DNA of 35,941 nt, taken from positions 1 to 35,941 of the IMG/VR virus record IMGVR_UViG_3300017710_000021; one strand, given 5' to 3'. Below, piece after piece: positions 17,897 to 24,089 of the stretch. The notes below the pieces were generated by a model that saw only the letters and a program-made list of their open reading frames with translations, was not told where the DNA came from and made no database searches. This DNA is from a virus. The stretch's first letter is position 1. Every line of letters starts with the position of its first letter. Position numbers and translations under genes: made by a program.

Positions 17897-18492
17897 AAGC
17901 ACAAATAGAAACAAGTAATATGCTTTCTGGAACATCTGCTGAGTTGCATGTTTCGGATAATTTAGAAAGTATTAATAGTAAAGATGATGCTGATTGGGAT
18001 TTAGCATTAAATATTATTTCAGGAGAAGGTACTGCAACAGCACAAACAAACAAAGTGTCTAGGTATATAGCATTAAAACTTGTTATTAAATCTGCAGATG
18101 CTACACAGACACCGAAAGTGTTAGCTATACAAACCCGTGCATTAGCTAGACCAGAACTTGTAGTTGTACAGATACCTGTAAATTTAAGTGACAGAGTAGA
18201 AAGACCTTTTAGAAAACCTATAACTGTTAAGAATTTAGGAGAAACAATTTATCAATCTCTTAAAGATAAAGAAGGAAGCTCAGTAACTTTAGAATTGTTT
18301 GACCCTGCTGAAGTTATAAGAGGTGTAGTAGAATCTATAGCATATCCTATAACAGGACAGTTAGCAGAAGTTGGAAGTGTAACTCAATATGCTATTATTA
18401 CAGTACGAGGAACAAGACAAGAAATTTATGGTAATGTTACATCAGGTAATATATACGCTGTAAATAGTTTTGCGAAAGTAAGATTTGGATAA
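17887..18492 (+). CDS. tail protein, C-terminal part, read in the -1 frame
   Basis: About 200 residues of beta-rich sequence ending NSFAKVRFG. The frame is open from 17803 and overlaps the end of the upstream frame. The first ATG is at 17920, but no Shine-Dalgarno lies before it, unlike most neighbouring non-coupled genes. Independent translation is therefore unlikely. The product is most simply the C-terminal domain of the preceding tail protein, made by -1 slippage at 17881-17887 (full product about 650 aa) or split by a one-base deletion. A possible weak 6-bp hairpin ATTTGT / ACAAAT (17889-17906) follows the slip site closely. Confidence 0.75.
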   Translation, partial: QFVEAQIETSNMLSGTSAELHVSDNLESINSKDDADWDLALNIISGEGTATAQTNKVSRYIALKLVIKSADATQTPKVLAIQTRALARPELVVVQIPVNLSDRVERPFRKPITVKNLGETIYQSLKDKEGSSVTLELFDPAEVIRGVVESIAYPITGQLAEVGSVTQYAIITVRGTRQEIYGNVTSGNIYAVNSFAKVRFG

Positions 18493-18522
18493 TAAATTAA
18501 CTATAAGTTTAAATAAAATGTG

Positions 18523-18536
18523 TATAATGGAGAAGA
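18523..18536 (+). promoter_or_regulatory. candidate -10 promoter element before the tail fibre gene
   Basis: A perfect TATAAT (18523-18528) lies 8 nt before the ATG at 18537, in a 44-nt gap. A start site 7 nt downstream would give an almost leaderless mRNA. The overlapping GGAGAA (18529-18534) would serve as ribosome binding site on longer transcripts. No good -35 is visible. Confidence 0.35.
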
Positions 18537-20759
18537 ATGACAGCAAGAGAAACTAATTTAGTAAACGCCTTTGAGACTACCTTAGCTGCACAGCTAGCTA
18601 GTGGTGGTACAACAATGAATTTGACAGATGACCCAGGTATTGATTCGCCTGTATATTTAGTAATAGACCCAGATAACGATAGCAACCGAGAAGTTATTCT
18701 ATGGTCTTCAGGCACTAACCATGCAGCAGCAACAGTAACAAGAGACATTGATTCAAAGCATGGAACAGACCCAACACACGCAGCAGGAACACAAGTACGA
18801 TTAGCTGTTGTTAAACAACACATTGAAGAAGCACATGATGCTATTCAACAAGGTTTCGTATTAGAAGATGGAGACGGCACAGAAGTTACTATTGCACCTA
18901 TTGTTTCATCAGGTGTATATACACAAAGAGAAGTAAAATTTATTGACACTGGTGGTCTTGATATTAACTGGACTGATACAGATGTAGGTAGTGATACAGA
19001 CCCATACGACTTAACTTTTACATTAGATTTAAATGGATTGACTGCAGCAGCAGTTGATATAGCAGCAGACAGTGTAGCTATAATTGATGCTAACGATTCT
19101 AACCTAACAAGAAAAGAATCATTAGCAGATGTCATAGCAGCTATAGACGGAACAGGTTTAACAGCTAGTTCTGGAGTATTATCTGTTGACGCATCACAAG
19201 CTATTACAGCTTTGACTGGTGGCGATTTAACAATTTATGATGATGCTAATAACGCAGATGTTTCACTTGCGTTAGGTACATCAGCTACTGAGTCATTAAC
19301 AATACAAGTTTTAAACGGAGCTTCTAACAAGACAGCAGAAGAAGTACATTTCTCTACAGCTACAGCTTCTGGAACTGCAGACCATGGAAAGATGGTATTC
19401 GATATTGATGGCACTGACATCCTAACAATAGATGACGGTGGTCTTGATATAGCTTCAGGCAAAACCTTTTCAATAAATGGAACAGATTTACCTACGACTG
19501 CTTTTACAGCAGGTAACTTAATAGATTTTGACGGAACAGATATTGACGTAGATTTAAGCGAAGCAGCAGAAGAAGCAATCGCTAATGGAGACTACATAAT
19601 ATTTTTAGATGGTGGTGCAACAGGTGCTGCTAAAAAAGAAAACATTGCAGACATTGCTACATTATTTGCAGGTACAGGACTTACAGCTTCAAGCTCAGTC
19701 ATAGCTGTAGATGCCTCCCAGGCAATAACAGCATTAACTGGAGGAGATTTAACTATCTTCGATGATGCTAACAATGCTGACGTATCACTTAAGATGGGTA
19801 CTTCTGCAACAGAAGCATTATCAATAGAAGTCTTAAATGGAAGTGGTAACAAGACAGCTGAAGAAATAAAAATTCAAACATCTACTGCGTCAGGTACAGC
19901 TAATCATGGAAAGATTTCTGTATACATAGATGATGTAGAAATATTAGACATAGATGATGGTGGAATAGATTTAGCTTCAGGTATGTCTTTTGCTATAAAC
20001 GGAACAGATTTACCAACTGCAGCTTTAACTGCAGGTAATCTAATAGATTTAGACGGAACAGATATAGACGTTGACTTATCAGAAGCTGCAGAGGCAGCTA
20101 TAGCTGACGGAGACTATATACTTTTCTTAGATGGTGGTGCTACTGGTACCCAATCTAAAGAAGCTCTTGCTGATTTAGCTACACTTTTTGCAGGTGGAGG
20201 ACTAACAGCAGCTAGTTCAGTTATATCAAACGATGTCATTGGTAAACAATCAATGTGGGTACCTGCAGCAGCAATGTCTCCAACAGCTTCAGCAGGTTGT
20301 GCAGCAATTACCTCAGTAGAAAGCACTGCAGGTAGACCTGACATAAAAGTTCTAGATTTCGATGCCTCATCAGACGAGAACGCACAGTTCTCAATAGCGT
20401 TTCCTTCGTATTGGAATGAAGGAACAATAACATATCAAGTATATTGGACAACAGCAGCAACAGATACAGATGGAGTTGCCTGGTCTTTAGCAGGTGTATG
20501 TGTATCAGACAACGATACAATAGATGTAGCATTTGGAACAGCAGTAGTTGTAACAGATGATGCACTTGGTGCTGCAGAAGACCTTTGCGTAACAGCAGAG
20601 TCATGTGCAGTAACAATAGCAGGAAGTCCTGCAGCAGGAGATTTAGCTTACTTCAACATAGAGCGTGACGTATCAGATGGAAATGATGACATGGCAGAAG
20701 ATGCACGACTAATAGGGATTAAAATATTCTATACAATAGATGACGTCCACGAGGCATAA
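18537..20759 (+). CDS. tail fibre/appendage protein with 174-aa tandem repeats
   Basis: A 740-aa acidic protein. Residues 1-110 form an attachment-like domain with the motif RDIDSKHGTDPTHAAGTQV. The centre holds two full 174-aa repeats (nt 19176-19697 and 19698-20219), each running from VDASQAITALTGGDLTI through LSEAAEEAIANGDYIIFLDGG to FAGTGLTASS. A partial unit lies before the first, and the start of a third after the last. The C-terminal 170 residues are a different beta-rich domain (WVPAAAMSPTASAGC ...) that would form the tip. Such repeats build trimeric fibres for host recognition. The assignment is by repeat architecture and location. Confidence 0.75.
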   Translation: MTARETNLVNAFETTLAAQLASGGTTMNLTDDPGIDSPVYLVIDPDNDSNREVILWSSGTNHAAATVTRDIDSKHGTDPTHAAGTQVRLAVVKQHIEEAHDAIQQGFVLEDGDGTEVTIAPIVSSGVYTQREVKFIDTGGLDINWTDTDVGSDTDPYDLTFTLDLNGLTAAAVDIAADSVAIIDANDSNLTRKESLADVIAAIDGTGLTASSGVLSVDASQAITALTGGDLTIYDDANNADVSLALGTSATESLTIQVLNGASNKTAEEVHFSTATASGTADHGKMVFDIDGTDILTIDDGGLDIASGKTFSINGTDLPTTAFTAGNLIDFDGTDIDVDLSEAAEEAIANGDYIIFLDGGATGAAKKENIADIATLFAGTGLTASSSVIAVDASQAITALTGGDLTIFDDANNADVSLKMGTSATEALSIEVLNGSGNKTAEEIKIQTSTASGTANHGKISVYIDDVEILDIDDGGIDLASGMSFAINGTDLPTAALTAGNLIDLDGTDIDVDLSEAAEAAIADGDYILFLDGGATGTQSKEALADLATLFAGGGLTAASSVISNDVIGKQSMWVPAAAMSPTASAGCAAITSVESTAGRPDIKVLDFDASSDENAQFSIAFPSYWNEGTITYQVYWTTAATDTDGVAWSLAGVCVSDNDTIDVAFGTAVVVTDDALGAAEDLCVTAESCAVTIAGSPAAGDLAYFNIERDVSDGNDDMAEDARLIGIKIFYTIDDVHEA
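19176..20219 (+). repeat. 522-bp coding tandem repeat (two diverged copies)
   Basis: Copy 1 is 19176-19697 and copy 2 is 19698-20219; both are exactly 522 bp and in frame. Protein identity is high (for example ALTGGDLTI-DDANNADVSL and GNLID-DGTDIDVDLSEAAE in both), while third codon positions differ, so the duplication is old and held by selection. A short extra piece of the same unit precedes copy 1, and the first residues of a third follow copy 2. Confidence 0.9.
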
Positions 20760-20762
20760 ACA

Positions 20763-21641
20763 ATGGCAGGACCAACATCATTCGGTTATCAAGTAGCAGG
20801 TTTCGGAGGTGGCTCTGTATCAGAACCTCTTGAAATATCTTTCTTAGTTATTGCAGGTGGCTCAGGTGGTGGAAATGGATTTCACGGTTCAGGTGCAGGT
20901 GCAGGTGGATATCGTAGTGCTTGGAATGGAGAAACATCAGGTGGTGGAGCTTCAGCACAAGCAGCTTTAGAATTAGACCCAGGCACTGATTATACCGTAC
21001 AAGTTGGTGGTGGTGGAAGTGCTAATGGTTATGGTGGCAACTCAATTTTCGCTAATGTATCTACAGTCCGTGGAGGTAAAGGTGTGAATAACATGCAAAA
21101 CGGAATCTCTGGTGGCTCTGGTGGTGGAGGTGGAGGCGAAGGTGGCAACGGTGGTGGTGCAGGAACTGCTAATGAAGGTCGTTCAGGTGGAGGTGGCTCT
21201 CCAGACGGTGGTGCTTACGGTGCAGGTGGTGGTGGAGGTGCTGGAAATAGTGGCAATGGTGGCGATGGAAATGTTGGTGGAAATGGTGGCAATGGTGTCG
21301 CATCTACTATCGGTGGAAACTCTGTAACTCGTGCAGGTGGTGGTGGAGGTTCAGTCTTTAATAATGCAGGTGGTACTGCAGGTGGCTCTGGTGGTGGAGG
21401 AAGTGGAGAAAGAGGCAATGGTGGTACTACATCAGGTGCAGCAAACACTGGCAGTGGTGGTGGTGGTCGAGACCGTCAAGGTGGTAGTGGTAGTGGTGGC
21501 TCAGGTATTGTTATTTTAAGATATAATTCAGGATTCTCTGCAACAGTAGAAAACAATTTAGGTAGTAACTCAGCAGATGGTGGCGATGGAAATACTATTT
21601 TAACAATTACTTCAGGTAACGGAAATGTTAGTTGGGCGTAA
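20763..21641 (+). CDS. glycine-rich tail fibre tip/adhesin protein
   Basis: A 292-aa protein. After a short N-terminus (ISFLVIAGGSGGG) comes a long stretch that is mostly Gly with Asn and Ser, typical of polyglycine type II helical bundles seen in phage adhesins such as the gp38 type. It closes with SGIVILRYNSGF, a segment found at the end of many Gly-rich phage fibre proteins. The gene lies three bases after the fibre gene. It probably forms the receptor-binding tip. Codon repetition (GGTGGT) gives open shadow frames on both strands that should be ignored. Confidence 0.75.
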   Translation: MAGPTSFGYQVAGFGGGSVSEPLEISFLVIAGGSGGGNGFHGSGAGAGGYRSAWNGETSGGGASAQAALELDPGTDYTVQVGGGGSANGYGGNSIFANVSTVRGGKGVNNMQNGISGGSGGGGGGEGGNGGGAGTANEGRSGGGGSPDGGAYGAGGGGGAGNSGNGGDGNVGGNGGNGVASTIGGNSVTRAGGGGGSVFNNAGGTAGGSGGGGSGERGNGGTTSGAANTGSGGGGRDRQGGSGSGGSGIVILRYNSGFSATVENNLGSNSADGGDGNTILTITSGNGNVSWA

Positions 21642-22087
21642 TGGCACATTATGCAATTTTAAATGATGACGATATAGTAATAGAACTTATTACTGGTCGT
21701 AATGAAGATGACACCATAGATGGTGTAGAACAGAATTGGGAAGCTAACTATGCTGCAAAGCATGGTGTTGCAACAGAAAAATGTAAAAGAACTTCTTACA
21801 ATACAGGTCACGGTAAATATTATGACTCAGAAAATAATTTACATTCTGACCAATCAAAAGCATTTCGTGCAAATTATGCAGGTATAGGTCAATTTTACGA
21901 TAGAGATAACGATGTATTTCATGCAGCTAATGTTGGAGGAGAAAGTTGGGTTTTGAATACAGATGGTTATTATTACGAACCACCAGTTGCTTATCCTTCT
22001 GATGGTCATAAATATAATTGGCATGAAGATGTTACCAACTGGGTTAAAGCAGTAGACTCTTCAGAACTAGATATAGACCACCCTTAA
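21641..22087 (+). CDS. conserved phage structural protein (MAHYAILND type)
   Basis: A 148-aa protein starting MAHYAILNDDDIVIELITGR. It contains CKRTSYNTGHGKY, FRANYAGIGQFYD and SWVLNTDGYYYEPPVAYPSDG. This order of motifs matches a small family widespread in marine T4-like and other phages, next to fibre genes, with no proven function. I take the ATG at 21641, which shares its A with the stop of the glycine-rich gene (TAATG), rather than a TTG at 21632. It is probably a virion protein or a peptide matured with the fibre cluster. Confidence 0.75.
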   Translation: MAHYAILNDDDIVIELITGRNEDDTIDGVEQNWEANYAAKHGVATEKCKRTSYNTGHGKYYDSENNLHSDQSKAFRANYAGIGQFYDRDNDVFHAANVGGESWVLNTDGYYYEPPVAYPSDGHKYNWHEDVTNWVKAVDSSELDIDHP

Positions 22088-22094
22088 AAACATA

Positions 22095-22301
22095 ATGGTG
22101 GAGCCATTAGATTTAGATAAAGTAAACATTTTTGACAACCCTATGCACATGAAGATATGGGGTCACATGTTTTCTAAAGCATGTGGTAGTGAAAAAAATA
22201 ATGTCAACCCTAATAAACAATTATTAAATAAACTGACAACTAAATTTATACAAGATTATACTAAACATTGTGGAAAAAATACCGATAAACATACACCCTA
22301 A
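22095..22301 (+). CDS. small hypothetical protein
   Basis: A 68-aa basic protein rich in Lys and Asn (KNNVNPNKQLLNKLTTKFI). No family is recognised. It starts 8 nt after the previous stop, and its last 32 nt overlap the next gene's frame if that gene begins at the GTG at 22270. It sits within the fibre-associated cluster. Confidence 0.5.
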   Translation: MVEPLDLDKVNIFDNPMHMKIWGHMFSKACGSEKNNVNPNKQLLNKLTTKFIQDYTKHCGKNTDKHTP

Positions 22302-23040
22302 AACTGAAGCTCATAAACAATTAATGGACTTGTATCCTCCAGAATTAGCTAATAAGTTTTTACCTGCTTGGTATAAGAAGCAAAAAATATATCGTAAAGA
22401 TGAAATACCACAAGGCAAAGATGTTAAAAATTGTCCTGCTATACAAGATACATTAACGAGTGGAATTATAATACCTTCTTGGAGTGATATATTAATTGAA
22501 AAGTTTGCAGCAGACGGCAAGTGGGAATGGCAAGCTACTGTTGGTTTAAGTTATGCTTATCGTGCAAATGAAGATTGGATTTTACATCAACCTGAGTCTC
22601 AGTTTAAAGGATTAGAAAAAGAAAAATTTAAACTTAATATAGTTAAAGGATATGGTGCGTTAAAACTAGCTTGTCCGTACTGGTTTAAGACACCACCTGG
22701 TTATGGTATAGAATTTACTGACCCTTTTTATCATCATCGAAGAAACATAAAGTTATTACCTGGTCGTGTAGAATCAGACAAATGGCACGAAACAAATTTT
22801 CCATTTGAATTTTATCAAGATGTAGATGACGAAGACAGCACACAAATTATTATTAGAGCAGGAGAACCTCTTATGATGCTGACTCCTTATAAAATAGAAC
22901 AAAGAGTGGAATTAATAAAACATGGTTTTGATATAGAATTTCATACAGAACAATTAAAAAACTCTCAAATCTTGGCATCTGTTACAAGTGACTGGAACAG
23001 ATATAAACAAAAGCACAATGAACTTCATACCGAAGAGTAA
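22270..23040 (+). CDS. conserved phage protein of fibre cluster (CPAIQDTLTSGIIIP motif)
   Basis: A 256-aa protein with many aromatic residues. The segment FLPAWYKK ... NCPAIQDTLTSGIIIPSWSDI and the later YHHRRNIKLLPGRVESDKW are typical of a family found near tail genes of marine phages and in some bacteria, of unknown function. The GTG at 22270 gives MEKIPINIHP, which fits the family's usual N-terminus, but the start overlaps the preceding frame and has no clear ribosome binding site. The end overlaps the next gene by 23 nt. A link to fibre or glycan biology is only inferred from its neighbours. Confidence 0.65.
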   Translation: MEKIPINIHPKTEAHKQLMDLYPPELANKFLPAWYKKQKIYRKDEIPQGKDVKNCPAIQDTLTSGIIIPSWSDILIEKFAADGKWEWQATVGLSYAYRANEDWILHQPESQFKGLEKEKFKLNIVKGYGALKLACPYWFKTPPGYGIEFTDPFYHHRRNIKLLPGRVESDKWHETNFPFEFYQDVDDEDSTQIIIRAGEPLMMLTPYKIEQRVELIKHGFDIEFHTEQLKNSQILASVTSDWNRYKQKHNELHTEE

Positions 23041-23683
23041 GAAAACTATTGCAAAGTATACTTTATTAAGTGACAATACTAACTTAGGAATTTATCCAAA
23101 TTTTGAAAATGCTTATACTAAAGACACTAACTGTCCTACAGTAAACTCTTTAAAAAATAGATTCTATAGTGTAAACTCTCCTTTTTCTTTAGATATAAAT
23201 TTTGATAAAAATAATTACAATTATAAATTCGACACCAAAGTACATACAGATAATACTGACATGCACAATTTAATTAAAAGAACATTATCTTTAGATACTA
23301 TGAAAAATGGTGTTACTAATTTACAAATGTTATCTCCTTATGCTTTTGTTACTGATGATAAAGAATTAGAAGTTACAATACTGCAACCTAATATAATAAA
23401 TAAAAATGTAGAGTTTGCTACTGGGTCGTTAGTTCCACATTCCTGGATTAGAACAATAAATAGTGCCTGGATTCTTACAGGTAAAGAAGGTAATGTAACT
23501 TATAGTCAAACAAAACCTATGTTTTATGTGTTGTTTAACAAACCAGTGGACTTACAATACGTTGAACCAACAGAAAAAATATTTAGATATTGGCAACATA
23601 GCAGAGATATAACAAGTTATACATCTAACATAACGAAACATTTTAATTACATAGTTAATAGAAGACCTAAGAAACTTTTATGA
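23018..23683 (+). CDS. conserved phage protein of fibre cluster
   Basis: A 221-aa protein beginning MNFIPKSKKTIAKYTLLSDN. The ATG at 23018 is preferred to an upstream GTG at 22988. It contains NCPTVNSLKNRFYSVNSPFSLD, which recalls the NCPAIQD... segment of the gene just upstream. The two are therefore probably a functional pair or distant relatives. Aromatic-rich, no membrane segment. The family is one I have seen next to fibre genes of marine phages, without known function. Confidence 0.6.
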   Translation: MNFIPKSKKTIAKYTLLSDNTNLGIYPNFENAYTKDTNCPTVNSLKNRFYSVNSPFSLDINFDKNNYNYKFDTKVHTDNTDMHNLIKRTLSLDTMKNGVTNLQMLSPYAFVTDDKELEVTILQPNIINKNVEFATGSLVPHSWIRTINSAWILTGKEGNVTYSQTKPMFYVLFNKPVDLQYVEPTEKIFRYWQHSRDITSYTSNITKHFNYIVNRRPKKLL

Positions 23684-23698
23684 TATAATCCATTAACC
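23681..23698 (+). promoter_or_regulatory. extended -10 promoter candidate
   Basis: TGATATAAT (23681-23689) matches the extended -10 consensus TGnTATAAT. It overlaps the stop of the previous gene and lies 9 nt before the ATG at 23699, which has no Shine-Dalgarno. A start site 7 nt downstream would give a nearly leaderless mRNA for the lysis block, a common arrangement in Actinobacteria. Confidence 0.4.
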
Positions 23699-23833
23699 AT
23701 GGATTATTTAATAGGATTTTTAGTAGGTTATTGCTGTAAAGAAGTATACAGAATACTTAAATATATGAGCACATCCGAAACTATTTTCCTAGATGAGGAC
23801 TGGGATATGTTATCCCATGATGACCTACCATAA
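23699..23833 (+). CDS. 44-aa small membrane protein
   Basis: A short frame read directly from the sequence. Residues 3-22 form one hydrophobic helix with two cysteines (YLIGFLVGYCC), then a basic stretch, then an acidic cytoplasm-like tail (FLDEDWDMLSHDDLP). It fits exactly between a candidate promoter and the next gene, with a TAATG junction to that gene. First gene of the lysis block; function unknown. It may help holin timing. Confidence 0.55.
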   Translation: MDYLIGFLVGYCCKEVYRILKYMSTSETIFLDEDWDMLSHDDLP

Positions 23834-24018
23834 TGACTACAGGTAACGGATTCACACAAAAAGAAATGTTGGTAATGATATTAGAAGGTCAAAAAGAAAT
23901 CAATAAACAGATAGATGAGTTACATGAAAAGGTTAATACAAAGATTGGACGACAAGAATTGTTTGGGTGGATTGTTGCTGTCGGTGCATTGTCTGCACTT
24001 GTCGGCAACCTAATGTGA
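23833..24018 (+). CDS. XhlA/holin-like small membrane protein
   Basis: A 61-aa protein. Residues 10-42 make a charged amphipathic helix or coiled coil (LEGQKEINKQIDELHEKVNTK). The C-terminal 18 residues form one membrane helix (LFGWIVAVGALSALVGNLM). This two-part layout is that of the XhlA (hemolysin XhlA/holin accessory) family. In a phage lysis block such a protein would anchor in the inner membrane and assist the holin. Family membership is inferred from layout, not from a clear signature. Confidence 0.55.
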   Translation: MTTGNGFTQKEMLVMILEGQKEINKQIDELHEKVNTKIGRQELFGWIVAVGALSALVGNLM

Positions 24019-24026
24019 GGAGTATG

Positions 24027-24083
24027 ATGGCAAAATATAATGGCGATGGCTGTTGTGGTGGTGGCTGCTGTGGCACTGTATAA
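24027..24083 (+). CDS. 18-aa Cys/Gly microprotein
   Basis: A very short frame, MAKYNGDGCCGGGCCGTV, preceded by AGGAG (24018-24022) at proper spacing (an ATG at 24024 is also in frame). Four cysteines in CCGGGCC recall a tetracysteine metal-binding turn. The stop codon lies in the loop of a hairpin CACTGT-ATAA-ACAGTG (24074-24089). The GTG start of the next gene, in the same frame, lies in the 3' arm. It is either a real metal-binding peptide or a leader that controls the next gene. Confidence 0.45.
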   Translation: MAKYNGDGCCGGGCCGTV

Positions 24084-24089
24084 ACAGTG
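24074..24089 (+). promoter_or_regulatory. hairpin spanning a stop and the next start codon
   Basis: A 6-bp perfect stem CACTGT / ACAGTG with loop ATAA. The loop carries the TAA stop of the microprotein and the 3' arm ends with the GTG start of the secreted protein. No U-tract follows, so a terminator is unlikely. The layout suits translation coupling: a ribosome finishing the microprotein would open the stem and expose the GTG. Confidence 0.45.

Noticed and set aside
21112-21519. Val-rich plus-strand and Pro-rich minus-strand frames in the glycine-rich gene
   Set aside because: GGTGGT repeats are open in several frames; only the Gly-rich frame has a sensible start, end and family ending.
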